From NCBI RefSeq assembly GCF_901709675.1, contig NC_051088.1, positions 16,234,193 through 16,298,192 of the forward strand: DNA of 64,000 nucleotides, read 5' to 3'. Position 1 is the first letter of the stretch. The number at the start of each line of letters is the position of its first letter. Source of the stretch: Syngnathus acus (lineage: Eukaryota > Chordata > Actinopteri > Syngnathiformes > Syngnathidae). Of this stretch, positions 35,577 through 48,900 are shown in pieces. Under the pieces are notes generated by a model. That model ran no database searches, had not been told where the DNA came from, and was given only the letters and a program-made list of their open reading frames with translations. Made by a program: the position numbers and the translations under genes.

Positions 35577-38500
35577 TCAGAGGTCATCATCCATGCTGCT
35601 TCCCCTGCTGCTGCAACGGGATGCCCCACATGACAACATGGGGTCGGCACCGGCCGCAGGTGACATCAGGCCGCCATCCTCCATCAAGATATCTCCAAAG
35701 TCCTCCAGCGTTGCCAGCCCCGCATCGTTCATCAAGTCAGAGGAGAAAGTGTCGTCGCCACTTCCCTTCAGCTCGTTCAACTCTGCCAAGCCCAGCGTGT
35801 CCGACAATGGCGTCACAGAAGAGAGGAAGGCCTGCGGGTCGCTCGGGGTGCCATCACCACAGGAAAAAGGAACACCGTGGAGGCTTGCCTGGAGCTCCAA
35901 CTCCTGAAAATAAGGAAATTGTGATAGGTTAGGGTTAGGCACGGATGACATGGTGTTTAAATCGGTTGGCAGGGGAAAGGTTTATGACTGACAAATGAGT
36001 GCCACTGACCTGTATGCGCAGCATCAGAGTTCTGTTGGTGTGTTCCAGTCTCTTATGTCTTTCTTCCATGACACGAGCTCGTTGTTGTTCCTTCTGAAGT
36101 CTTCGGATGTAATCCACCGAAGCCTTCAGGATGCTTCCTTTGTTCCACCTGGCATCCCTGTCCAATCACAAGGCCTCGTTAGCACTCAAGTCTTAATGAA
36201 CGATGACCAATGAGAGGGTGGACGTGATTACTGACGGTTCGGGCGTCTTGGGAACGAGTGCACCCAATTCTTTGATGCGGTCGTTGATGTTGAAGCGTCG
36301 TCGTCGCTCAACTGAAAAATAAAGAGCAGCTCTAATTATCTGGTTCACGTGGTTTAGGTTGTCAATGACATGTATGGTCTAAGTTAGGAACTCACTCAGG
36401 TTGTGATTGTCTTTCTTCTGTCGTTCCTTCATCAGCGCTTTCGTCTCCACATCTGAAAAGCCATCATCATGTTCATATAAAAATAAGAGTTTTTTTCTCA
36501 AACAGATAAGTGTTTCTTTAGAAAAACAAATGTTTTACAAAGTACATATATTTTCTACTTGCATTATTTCCTCATGAGAAGTGATTTGTTGCACTTTGGA
36601 GATTGTGCTGTTGTGTTGAACAGGAAGTAAGAAGTGATGACAATGTCAAAATTGAGCCTAAGGATGTACGAAGTAGTGCTGACTTATCAAAGTGAATAAA
36701 GAACACAGCCTTCCTCTGTGTCAGTCGAGCAATGGGGAGGATCTCAACATGGCCAATCGGCTGCAGACTCTCAAACATTAGAAATGGCCAAATGTTTTAG
36801 TCAAATGTTGTGTTAGGGTTGTAAGAATGGAAACACCAAAGCGCAGCAACCCACTGTTCAGCTCTCGCTTGACGGTGAGCAGGTCAGCTGGGCAACTGTT
36901 GCTTATTGCGACGGGCGTGACCTTCCCGCCGCTCTCCTCAAAGACGTCTGGCATGTTTCCCGCCGCCGTCGGCAGCTAGAATGACCAATCAGAGCACAAA
37001 ATCAAATACCGACAGATGACGTCACTCAGGTGGGTACCGTGACTTGTGTGAGTGTCTACTAACAAGAAAATTAAGTCTAACAGCGGACAGGGTGGAACAA
37101 CTTGTAGAGTGGCGAGAAGGAAAATTCTCAGTCGGGCACATATTAAACAGATCACATGACATGCCCAAATGCAAATACTCCCAACCACTACTTTGACACC
37201 TCAGCCAATCGTTATTATACATTACAATCAGGAGGTATTGCTAGTAACACCGTTTGCTAATGCTAACGTGCTAACATTACTGTTCTGTTTAGTTTTTTGG
37301 CTTGACATGATCGTGCTTGAAAGTAGGTTTTTTACTCTGGAACTGCAAACAGATTTGCTGCCAAGTAACTGCCTGGGAAATTATGTAAATGACCTCCACT
37401 GTTGAGTGACAGTGTGGCAGACTTGCAGCAGAGCACGCTTCACAGACACATTTACAGAAATAGGATAAAAAATAAAGATAGCTTTCCTAATATGTGCCTT
37501 TCAAATCACACTTTAGTTGCGGCATTCTCATAACTTAAGATGGCATCAAGCGATGCTAAATGCTATTTAAAGAAAATCAACAGCAAAGTAACATAACTGT
37601 CAATTTCACTTCATGTTTGAAATAATAAACTTCTGCCTCTTTGTTTTGTGTGTGAAAGTTACAAAAATCCCTACTGAGATGAAACAATATTAAAAAAAAA
37701 GCTTGTCTCCTTGTTGTAACATTTAAGGACAAAAACATTACCTCTGCTTTATGTCTCCTTTTATCATGTTCCTGCAGGAAAACTAAAATCCTCATCGCGT
37801 AACACCAACACAAGCACACAGACACACACACACATGCACACAGGGTTATCAGTCAAACTGCTCCAGTCTCTTTCTCTTCAGCGACTGTTAAAAAAATGAG
37901 GAAACGACCCTTAAGAAGAAGAGCCCAAAACTTCCCACAGCAGCCTTTTTAGCAGATGCACACGTGCACAAACACGCACAAGTGCCCAGGAAGAGGAAGG
38001 AGTCAGATCTGTGTAAGCAGCAGAGGCAGCATACCATACAGGCAAGAAAACGCCACCTAATCATTTTTTTTTTTTTGTTTCGCCCTCGGAGTCACACACA
38101 CGCGCACACACGCACAGGGCGCTCGGCATTACCGTTGTGGCAACCTGCTGCCGCGAGTCGAGCAGCGTCAGGAAGTCGTCACTGAGGCTGGACTCCAGAC
38201 TGATGATGTCATCAATGACAGTCTCCTCCATCTTGAAGAATCAATCAAAAAGGAATTTGACCCTTTAGGGTTGAATTACGCAGTCTGGACGTGGATTTCT
38301 CAGACAAATGACTGATAAAGTTGGACATGAAAAACACACACATCCTCTTTTTATCCACATGCTATTAGCCAACACAGATATATTTTCATAGACTGGCACC
38401 CTTGCAGAAAATGGTAAAGGTTGTGAAAATATAAGCAGTGAAAAGTGCTGATTAATTGTAAAGGGGAAAAAATATGGACTCTCGAAGTGGGCCGGCATTT

Positions 38501-41500
38501 GAATATTATATATATTATAGTTTTCGAGAACCAGCCATTACTTATTTGAACATTTGGTTAATTGTGCCGATGTCATGTGGACCTAACTTGACGCTCCACT
38601 CTGCATTACCTCCATTTTTGGGCTGCTGACAGCATGCCGGCTGTTGAGGGAGGAGCCCGATGATGGTCCAGAAGCGTTGCGGCTAGCAGGTCTGACGGCG
38701 GAGGAAAGGTACTGCCGTACCTGTTGTTTCTGGGCCTGCTCAATGTGGTACCGCGTAGGGTTTTCCAAGTGGGTTTGCACCTGAGGGATGCCGGGAGGTC
38801 AGCATGCTGTACAAGTGCTAATACATAGAAGTAACACGTTCACAAGCACATGCAGTAAGTCTTTTATGGTCATGATACAGTATTTGTTTTGTCTTAAGTT
38901 GGTACTTTATTGTTTCAAAGACAAAGGAAAAGCACAGTGTAACCTTGCATGTTGCCTTTCATGATTTTCTTATTTGATGTAAAACAAAAAATCCTTGAAT
39001 CTAATTATAACAACATTCTGGGTTCTTAGAAAACCTCTTTTTAGGGGACGTCACTTAAAGTTGGGCTGAGAGGTCCCAACGGGGAACCAGTTCTTTCTTA
39101 GAATTTGGAGAACTGAGCTTCAGGGCACAAAGCAACGAAACACGAATCCTGAATCTCATACCATGTCTACGAAAAAAAAAAGCAAATTTCTTGAATCTTT
39201 CGCACAGGGAGAAGCTAGATGACGCGGATGAAGTGGCTAACTGCCACTTGCCTTCTTCAACGTGTCAGTTTGTGGTAAAACGCTAGCGTGGTAAGCTAGT
39301 AAGTGTCACACTCACCCCGTGTTGGTGTGTTTGTTGCATAAGCTATTGGTACTCCTGGAAGCTTAAGGTTGAAAGGAAGTAGCTTGCTGCTTGAACAGTT
39401 AGTTTTGTTCTGAAGAGTAAAGTGACATGACTTCCCCTTGTCTCCTCACCATTAACAGTATCTCTCCACTTGAAAGGCAAGTTGTTAAAGAAGTAATGTG
39501 GTTCAAGTCAAGTCAAGCCTTTCATAGTAAAAAGTCCTAAGTCATGAACCATTTAAGTCCCTCAACCTCTGACTCGTACCTTGAGCACCTCTACTGGAAC
39601 CTGAGCTGGAGGTGCGCAGGGGGACGCACTGACGCAGACGGGGGACGACACCGAGCCGGCGGGCAACCGCAGAAGCTGCTGCTGTGCTTCCTTTTGTTGC
39701 TCCTCAAGAGCCTGCTGACGCATCAGATCCTGACGCAACAGGACCCTGCGGGTCAGAGCAGCCGTTAGTATTGGACCTCAGCGGCCATGACTGGGCCGTG
39801 ATTGGGTTAGGAGAGAAGCCGGACGCTTACCTGGAGGACATGGCCACCGGCACAGATGAAGAGAATGACAAGGAGGAGGAAGAGGAGGCATTCACTGAAG
39901 TGCTGAGGAGACATCAAGAGACACAAATGTCTTCTTTTTTTATGTACACTACATTGGAATTGAATCATTACTTTATCACAGTTAATGATAAAGTTTGTCC
40001 ATAATAAAAATGTTACAATGGCTGAAAATAATATACACTGTGCAGAGACACAAGTCCAGGAGCTGGTGGCATTACCTGCTGCGGATGGGCTGACTCTTGA
40101 TCTGGTAGAAGGTGTCGTAGTCTGATGGCAGCAGGGCATCCACCTCAATGTCGGCGACGATGCCAGACTCCACTCTGAGCAAGCAGACACAACCGATCAA
40201 TCAGAGGCCTCTTGGTTCATGCCAAAAAACACCCGTTTCATTCTCCTTTTAAAATTATATCATTTATAGTTCATAGTTTATAGTTCATATTTATTTAAGG
40301 TTACAAGGGTATGATTTAGATATATGTGTAGTAAATAATGATTCTTCAGTACGACTATGGTCTAGTATACGTGTAAGAATGCCTGGTGTCTTGAATGAGT
40401 GTTTTTTTTCATCCTCTTCCTCATTCCTGACCCCCACCCCCCTACCCCCCAAAAAATCTGTGTGCGTTTCAGCTGAGTCACTTCCTACTTCTCACCACAA
40501 AGACCCCCTCCTCCTCCTCTCTGCCCTCCAAAATTTCCATGGAACAAACATAGCTGTATCGGGACAGTAGGAAATCATGAGAAAGGTCTTGTAATTTTCC
40601 TTTCAGACGCGGTGTTTAGGTCTTTTGAAAGAAGGTTTTGGGGTCATTTGTTGTGCTGCGTTACTTTGTTGGTCATTAAAAAGAATGTATTGCCTTGTGG
40701 CATCTGGAAAGAGTTGGCAGGTCAACATTCAATTGGCAGAATGCAGTTAAAAAAAAAAAACGAAATTGCACACATTTTAAACATTCTGCACAGACACTAA
40801 ATGTTGACATTAAGGGGAAAAAGATAGCATACATTTTATTTTTTACTTGCTTGTATACAGTTGGTTGTGTGCGCGAAAATATATATTTTTTTCCACACAC
40901 ACACACACACACACACACAAGAAGAGGAGGAGTTGGCGGCGGCAACTTCCTGAAGGATCAACTCTCCTTAATACTTATTTACAATTATTTTTTGACTTCT
41001 ACGGTAAAGATGATTGATGCTGTATTAGAATAGGTTCTTTAAATTACTATGTTGATTATATAGTAAAATACAGTATGAATAAAAACAGGGAGTAAGTAAT
41101 TTTCACTTCCCACTTTATTTTCACTTCCCTTTTGGGCTATATAATGAAACTTTTTATTTTGTTTTTGTGCAAGTATTTGTTATTAGTATTATAGTATGTG
41201 TTCAAAATAAAGTTTGTTAACTATCTGTGTCTGTGCAGACGATTATATGCACACAATACAGCCCTGCGTTTCTGTGGTGCTTGCTAACAAAGAATTAGAA
41301 CAAGAGGGGTGTTGTGTATTGGCTTCTTTTTGTGTGGTTTATTTTTGTGACGTTATGTACACTTTGTCAGAAGAGTGACGGGTGGGGGGGGGGACCTGAC
41401 TGGACTTGAGAAATCAGTAATATTTATGTGCAAAGTTCACAATGACATTGTAAGTTCATCCTTGATGTTTCAGAAGAGTTGAGTTGAGATTTCATTTGTT

Positions 41501-42557
41501 GAAAAATGAAGAGGATATTAACCAAAAATGGGGATCTTTAAAATGCACAGTATCTGCCCCCGACTCACCATCAAATAAGACTGGCATGCAGAATCAGAAC
41601 AAATACTGATGACATAAAGTGGAATAAGTTTCTATCTATCATGCTAGCAAGATCACTGACTATAACAATTGCACTTTTCAGAATCGCATGAATGAATGCA
41701 TGAATGAATGAACGAATGAATGAATTAACGGATGATGAATGGATGGATGAACGAATGAATGAATGAATGAATGAATGAATGAATGAATGAATGGGCCATG
41801 TTAACGAATGTCTTCCTTGGCCAGAGACTGGGCCAATGGGCCCTGGGGGGGAAGAACACCAAGCACCCTCAGGGTTAGTCAGTCATTGTATTCACCTTTT
41901 TTAACATTTAAGTATTTGTGATTGCACTTAAGTCCAAACAGAGAGTAGTTTTGACCCTGTCGTTATGACAGTATTATTGTACTGTCATTTTGCAATAACA
42001 TCACCCATTTAAATTCCGTTTTTTTTTTTGGTAACATGAACTCCATCCATGAGTGAAATGAAAGATTTAAACATAACTTAATGCCAGTCCAGTTAACCAG
42101 TTTTGAGTTGCCTGATATTTCATCTTCAACACTTATTTTTGCACCAAACTGATGACAAAATTCTCTTATTTTGCCATTACAGCACACAGTGTACTTTCTT
42201 TTTTTTGGTATGCTAATCTTAAATATGTCCAAACCTGAACTAATTTCAAATTAACATTGTCCTGAGCCAGATCAGAATAGAATAAAAAACCCAGTGTTGA
42301 GGTTATTTCACCTTTGATACTTGACGCCGAAATGATAACGACATACACTAATTGTATTCTAAATAAGGTTTGCTAATCAATAAGACTTCCGGGTGCGCCT
42401 GAGTAGATCAAGTAAAGCTAACGGAACAAATAACGGTGACCCACCGAAGCACGTTGAGACTTTCAGCCGAGTCCAGGATGACAAACACGGTCTGCGGCTC
42501 GAGCGCACTTCGGCCCTGACCGCCGATCGATTCCCGGTCTGGACTGACGGAGGACAT
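35577..42557 (-). CDS. tfe3: Transcription factor E3 (MITF/TFE bHLH-leucine zipper family)
   Basis: Activator of lysosome, autophagy and metabolic genes through E-box/CLEAR sites; held in the cytoplasm by mTORC1 and 14-3-3 in vertebrates. Ten exons in phase on the minus strand: 42557-42445, 40174-40076, 39745-39580, 38780-38610, 38231-38133, 36975-36855, 36452-36396, 36311-36236, 36157-36010, 35903-35577; 458 residues. Visible parts: N-terminal VFVILDS and [18 protein letters not shown] typical of TFE3 rather than TFEB; Gln-rich [17 protein letters not shown] matching the Rag-binding region; [17 protein letters not shown]; acidic activation helix [15 protein letters not shown] (about 187-205); SNSCPADL, the 14-3-3 serine region; basic region [20 protein letters not shown]; helix 2 and zipper to about residue 355; a short tail ending in [11 protein letters not shown]. 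Paralog choice rests on the N-terminus and on linkage to magix and fgd1. Confidence 0.93.
40895..40919 (+). repeat. CA microsatellite in tfe3 intron 1
   Basis: Twelve CA units. Confidence 0.9.
41686..41791 (+). repeat. (AATG)n microsatellite in tfe3 intron 1
   Basis: Imperfect AATG units, cleaner at 41,752-41,791. Confidence 0.9.
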
Positions 42558-42960
42558 TTTTCCAGCTGTACCAAATATACGGCGCTTCCTTGCCAGACCG
42601 AAATAAACACTGAGGCTGATTTCCCAGCAGCCACCGCACCCCACTCCCCTAGTTTTTCTAGTTTCTACTCCCGAGGGTTGGACTACAGGAAAGGCCAATC
42701 GTTTTATAACCAATAGCATCGCAATCTCAAACCCTAAGAGCCAATCAGATGCCACTCTGCCTGCTTCCCTCGCCCTGCGTGGCGGCCATCTTGTTTGTTT
42801 TCGTTCATGGTGTGGATCGAATGGGCGTTTCGGGGAAAATCCGATGTGACGTCAGACCAATCGGCTGACCTACATAGACAGCTCAAGTGACCAATCAACA
42901 AGTCGACCTGCGCATGGTGGTGGGGCAAGGCGGAGCGGGGGATTGTGTTTCGCGTGTTTG
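42380..42960 (-). promoter_or_regulatory. Probable tfe3 promoter and first-exon region
   Basis: CpG content rises around the first coding exon (42,445-42,557) and in the roughly 350 bp upstream of it, ending near 42,960 where AT-rich sequence begins. CCAAT-like and ATTGG boxes recur (42,700, 42,740, 42,860, 42,890). The transcription start cannot be fixed from sequence. Confidence 0.45.
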
Positions 42961-43741
42961 TTTTTCTTATAACTGGATTTAATAAATACCTTTAAAGACG
43001 CCACTGTGGCACCATAGAGTGACGTCAGCCAGAGATTCATGTTTACATTTGGTTCATGGTCAATGGTTCATTTTTGGTTTAAATTTCGTATATACTGTAA
43101 ATACAATTAGCAGAGAACCATCACCAACTTTGATCAACAATGTTCCTCTGTGAATATTATGAAGTAAAATCAAGGGGGTGAATGATCAAGAGTCCACTTT
43201 TCCCCTGAAATGAAAAAGTTAAAAAAAAACGTATAGTACATAGTTTATTTAAAAATATGAAATACCTGCAAATTAATTAGGATCAGATGAATTAATAGTT
43301 CAATTAAATTGTGTATTAATTAGTTTGCTGTTTCATTAAAATGTCATTAATTTAAGATGAGAGTAAACCTAAAATTCAAAATACATTTATCTTTTGTATC
43401 ATTTAAAAAAAATAAACAATGTTGCATATTTTACAGATTTAACTGTATAACCTAATCTGTGAATTTCCTACCTATGTTTTTTATTAAAAAAAAAAAAAAA
43501 AGAAAGACGTGGCCATCACTTGGCTAAAATTTTGTCGAAAAAAAAAAAAAATCAAATCGGATTGTATGTTTTTGGGGGACAAATGACAGTAATCGCCCAA
43601 CCTTTATTAATGCTTTATTTTAATATCTTCAACACGTGATGTCATTCACAAGGCAAGGTGTCACAAAAGGTTCAAGGAAGGCAGTGGCCGGCCACTAACC
43701 AATCATCGCTCATCAATCGTCAATAATCTGTTGCTGCTGCT

Positions 43742-43755
43742 GTTGCCACAGCAAC
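43742..43755. promoter_or_regulatory. X-box motif, copy 1
   Basis: GTTGCC-AC-AGCAAC is a perfect match to the RFX X-box consensus. It lies about 1.2 kb upstream of the tfe3 start codon. Confidence 0.45.
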
Positions 43756-43861
43756 CTAGCAGCACTGGAATTTAGTACTCACCATAGCAACAAGACATCA
43801 TAACGTGGAGATGTTAGCGGTTACGAAGGCGACACCAAAGGTTAAGCTCTGGAGCCTGGCA

Positions 43862-43875
43862 GTTGCCATAGCAAC
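43862..43875. promoter_or_regulatory. X-box motif, copy 2
   Basis: GTTGCC-AT-AGCAAC is a perfect X-box, 120 bp from copy 1. A half-match (caccatagcaac) lies between them at about 43,780-43,795. Confidence 0.45.
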
Positions 43876-44399
43876 ACAAGGCTCCCGATAATTCAGAGGA
43901 TACTATGATGAGATTTTTTCTTTTTCTCTCTATTTTTAAAGATAAACTGTAACAGGAAGTCCATTAATGTGTCTTAGATTTGAAGATGTGTTGTCTCCAG
44001 GGTAACAGCAGCCATTTACAGTCCACAATAATGTATGAGTGAATTGTAAAAAGAGAAACACACTCACGAGAGGCAAAAAGCCCAACAACGATAATAACAT
44101 TATTACAATAGAACACTGCATTTGGCACAAGTTCACTCAGAACTCACAGCGCCACCTTGTGACCACATGTAAACATCTGCACCACTCTCTCCTGTCAAAA
44201 GGAGTCAAGTGACTGGAAAGATCCCAGCCTAGCTTGCCTGCTAGCTCACAAAAGAGAAGTATTTGTCATCGTCCAGCACTAGAGACGTCATCTAGCATTC
44301 AGCACCATGTCGACTACTTTAAAGCACAAAGACACAAAGTCAGAAGCTTCAGAGTACATAAAAATGAAGTCAATCATAAGGCCATTTCCTTTAAACATC

Positions 44400-45310
44400 A
44401 CCGAGGGAAGAGGAGCAGCACATGCTAAAACCAACACGCTAAAAATGCGCAGTAAGAGCTGAAGTGGAAACACACCAAAAAAAAAAGACAAACATGGTGA
44501 GCTAACGAACAAACATCATCAAAGTTGCGAAATAAGTATAGCTAATCATAGCCTGAAAAGCCGCTTCCTCCCAGGAAGATAGTCTGATCCTATGCTAGGC
44601 TTTGGCACTAAAAACATGAAGTTAAATACAAGTTTGAAACAAACAAACAAAAAAAACACAATATATGGAATAAACAAATGCGATTATAGTTCCAGAACAA
44701 GATTAGCCTAGTTTAGCACAAAAGCGCAAGCTCACCCTCCAAGAAAGCGAGTTAATTGCTATGCTAGGCTCGGAACTAAAAACAACATGCTAAAAATGTG
44801 CCCTGAAAGTTAAGTGGTGAAAAAAATAATAATAATACTTTCATACAAAGATGATCTCACACCATCAAAGCTCCAGAATATGATTAGCCTATCTTAGAAC
44901 AAAGGGCCTGCTTCCTTCCGGGAAGCTAGTCAGTTGCTGCGCTAGACTTTGTGCTAAATACATGGCGTGAAAGCCCCCTCCCCCCAAAAAATTGATTTTC
45001 ACACAAACATGGTGATCTTTATGAACAAAAATGGCATCTAAGATTAGCCTAGTTTACCAGAAAGAGCAAGCCTACTCTGACAAAAAATAAGCTAAGTCAA
45101 TTGCTATGCTTGACTTAGCCCCAAAAAACATGGTAAAAATGCGTGGTGAAAACCAATTAAAAAATATACAAAGAAACTGTCTTATCCACAAAATGCAGTG
45201 ATCTTAATGAGCAAATGTCATTAAAGTTCCAGAATAAGATTGGTCTATCTTAGCAAAAAGAGCCTGCTCCCTCTCAGGAAGTTAGGCGGTTGCGACCCTA
45301 GACTTGCTGC
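44400..45310. repeat. Tandem satellite, unit about 175 bp, about five copies
   Basis: The block 'cgcttcctcccaggaag...tatgctaggctt...ctaaaaacatg' recurs near 44,558, 44,735, 44,909, 45,068 and 45,252, giving steps of roughly 160-184 bp. Each unit also has 'ccagaataagattagcctag'. Copies have drifted considerably, so the array is not young. Confidence 0.75.
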
Positions 45311-45336
45311 CAACGGCTTCTTCCCTTCTGCTGACA

Positions 45337-45346
45337 GTCACGTGAC
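45337..45346. promoter_or_regulatory. Palindromic CLEAR/E-box (GTCACGTGAC)
   Basis: A perfect match to the ten-base element bound by TFEB/TFE3. It lies 2.8 kb upstream of the tfe3 start and about 600 bp past the fgd1 stop. It may be a chance match, but the position beside a TFE gene is notable. Confidence 0.4.
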
Positions 45347-45944
45347 TGCAGGTGAATAAATTATATTTACAAAGGTTGAACATTTGGCATCAAGCAAACA
45401 AAACACACACACGTACACGCTCACAACATTCAACAGCGAGTCATCAGAATGACAGGAAGAAGAAGATGAAGAAGAAGGCGTGACTGGCATATGTCAAACG
45501 GGCTCAGTCTAATTCCCGGTTTCTCCTTTGCATCTCCTCCACCTTGTTTTGTCTTGTATTTTTTTCCAATAAATCTTTAATAAAAACCAAACATAATGAA
45601 ATAACATAATTAAAACCTGAAATTAAAATGGAATATGATCATTTTGAAGTCATAATTAGCAATTGCGTCCAAGTGTGTCCCATCAGGGCATCCCTGACAC
45701 GTTGCTACTGCGCTGGGATTCTTCCACTTGCGGTGTGACAGCATCACATTTTCAGAGAATTATAGGAAATGGATGAAATCATCAAGACAAGATGGTAGCA
45801 TCAGGAGGAAGAGGATTGTGCTTTCGGACAGCATGTGACACTGCAGCTGTGCAGAGGCTCATGGGTAATGTCCCATTTTGTGTCCGGATTAAATAAACTC
45901 CGACGGTTGACCCCACTCCCTGCGTCACCCCTCATTCAAACAAA

Positions 45945-48900
45945 TCACGTGTTGTCGCCCTCTGTGCCGTCCGGCTCCTCCCCCTCTTCCTCCACGCTCT
46001 CTACGATTGGGTGGTGAGGCTGAGGCTCCTCCCCTTTGCCGGCCCTGGACAACACATCCATCCATCGACGCTGGAGCTCCTCGCCGTCTGCGCTGAAGTA
46101 GAGCGTCAGGTGACTCTGGGAAATCTTAAAGGTGTGCCGACGCTCCAGGCGGTCGCATGACTCCGGGAGCGAAACGTCGAAGCCAATCAGAGGAACGCTG
46201 CGCTGCGCCTTTACATCCTGAAAACACACGGCATCATGGGTCATTTTGTGTGCACGCAATGAGGACCAACTACGATGTATTTCAAATTAGGCAAATTCTT
46301 AGGCATGGTGACTGAGCCTCATAGACTCATAGCTCGGGCTTTCCTCAGTGAAGTTTACGTTCTCCCTGTGTTTGCATTTTTTTTTACGCGGATATTCAAA
46401 AAACATCCATGTTCAATTCATTGTAGTTGTGAATGCTTGTCCTGTCTAAACTGTTAGGGTACAACAGAGAAACCGTGGACAGGTCACTGAGTAATGTGTT
46501 CATCGTGTTCAGGGCCCACCTGAGGTGCTCCGTAGATATAGAGGACCAGGGGTTCGTTTTCAGGGATGACAAACCAGGCTTTCTGCCAGCCTCGCCCGCC
46601 TCCTTTCTCCATGTGATGGAGGAAGCTGCACATGACGCTGTTCTCAGCCGCCAGGGAGGCTTGTTTCTACGGGGACAACCAGAGGTTGGAGTAAGTCTTA
46701 AAGCGGATGCCAAACCAAAATTTCTCTTTGTAATGTACAATATGTTCTGTGTAGCCCAAGTTGTCGAAATGAAGTGTTGTGAATAATGTTTTGCTTGTAG
46801 AATATGAATTAAACAAGGGAAAGACGGCCATTTTGCCACTTGCTGTTGACTGAAAATGACATCACAGTGCCTAAGTGCTCAGGTATCGACCAATCACGGC
46901 TCACCAGTTTTCTGAAGCTGAGCCGTGATTGGTTGTGACCTGAGACCTGGTAACTGTGATGCCATTTTCAGTCGACAGCAGGTGGCAAAATGGTCGCCCA
47001 CCAAGTTGGATAAAATGGGTAAATTTTGCTCCTCAACAAATATTCCACAAAGGCAATATTAATCAGAATGCCATACTTAGACTCATGGGGTACATACAAC
47101 ATATTATTGTAAAAAAAAAAAATTTGGGTTGACTTCCTCTTTAACCTTCAAGTTTTAAGCAAGTCCAAAGTTACTGTGGCAACAATCAAACAAGTCGCGT
47201 CGAGTTCCAGCTAAAGGGTCACCGCGACTGTGGCCCTGACCGTGGTGTATGTCGCTCTTACCTCCAGGATGGAGCGCCTCCTCTGGTTGCTGCCGGCCAC
47301 AACAGACGGCGGGGGGGACACCCCCACTAACATAGCATAGCAGTCCACACACACGCGATTAGTGCGGTTGTTGTCGTACGAGAGGCGGGCACGGAACTCT
47401 GAGCATTTCCCACAAACCACCTGATGGTGAGACAGGAGAGTCTTAGAGGGCTACGGATTGTTGCCGTGGCGCCTGAGAAAGCCAGCTTTGATTGGACGCA
47501 CATGACCGCAGGCTTTGCAGTGGTGGCGCCGCCTAGTAAGGGCGTTGAATGCCTCCTGGCATTTCATGCACAATGTCACTTCCTTCTCACGGATGGGCGT
47601 AGGTGCACGCTTGCCAAGTTCGGCGCAGCTCTGATGAACATAAGCAAAAGTAGTCATCAATGGCGATTCATTTCAATAAATGTATAAACACTGGTTTTGA
47701 ATAATGTAATTGTCATTTGCCTTTTTTTTTATAAGCAAAAGAGGATAATTTATAGAAAACTTGAGATTTTATTTTTGAGGCCAAATTGCCCAGCCTTCAG
47801 TGTTCATCGCAGTAGCTGGGTTTTCATGACCACTTGGCTATTGCGCAATTTACATTTTGTACAATGGGGTGTGTTTACCGGGGAGTGAGGAGGTGTTGAC
47901 TCTTCATCTCGTAGCGAACAAGTCAAGTGACGAAATGTCTCCATGGTGTGTTCGTGTCTCTGGATGGTGGCCTGGATAGCCTGCAAGATACACACACAAA
48001 CGCATACACAAAAACACACACAAATGCATATCCTGATTGGTTGATAGACTCAGTGATGCTGTTTGATTTCAAGCCTGTTGTCTGTACCTGGATCCAGTCT
48101 TTCTTCTCATCTTCTGTCCTGCAGAGACACAGCAAGTTTAAAAAAAAAGGGTGGGTAAAGGCAACCTCAACTTTTACACAGTTGTGTGGCATTAACAATA
48201 CCTGGCCTGCAGCTCAAGAGAACGCTGCTTGCCAGACACCAAGAAGGTCCGAGGAACTGCAGCGCTGCTCATCTCCTTCAGCTGTACAGTGCGGTAAAAA
48301 ACAATGCCAATGAGAATTGCTAAAATGCAAACATGCTAGCAGTTGGTATGCTAACAATATAACAAAACAGCAACCCAAGTACAAAAACCACTATGACTTA
48401 TCAGGTTGCGATTTCCATTGAGAGAATTGTTATGTTAACTTGCTAAGACTGCCGAATCCTGACCTCCACACCTCCGCACCACAACCCCAACAAGACTCAC
48501 CTCCATGCCGTCCACATCTATGCGAGCTCGGACACCGTATTTCTGACCAATAAGACGCAGCTTGGGAACGCAGTAGAGCAGCCTGTCGTTGAACTGGAGG
48601 AGCACAACGATGGTTAGACCAGGGGTTTTCAAAATGTTCAAGTCCAGGGTACACATTTTTCCAATGATCACTTCATAATCTAAACCCTTTTTAAACTTCC
48701 TTACTACCCACTACCCACCTTACTACCTTCCTTACTACCATACTCTAGTTTTCAAAAAAGTTTTCAAAAATTATTGACATTCTTATATGTTGTCAGTTCT
48801 GTGTTTGTGGAAGCGTTCCGATGATACAAACCTTTTGAAAATAAGATAAAGGTTGAAAAAGTTATGAATGTTCTGGAAACGTATCTCTAAGCTGTATGTT

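Larger units (their letters stand above)
42960..45944. other. Interval between tfe3 and fgd1
   Basis: AT-rich spacer (42,960-43,640), a short conserved-looking segment with X-boxes (43,740-43,880), a tandem satellite (44,400-45,310), a CLEAR-type E-box and the fgd1 3' flank. No gene found. Confidence 0.55.
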
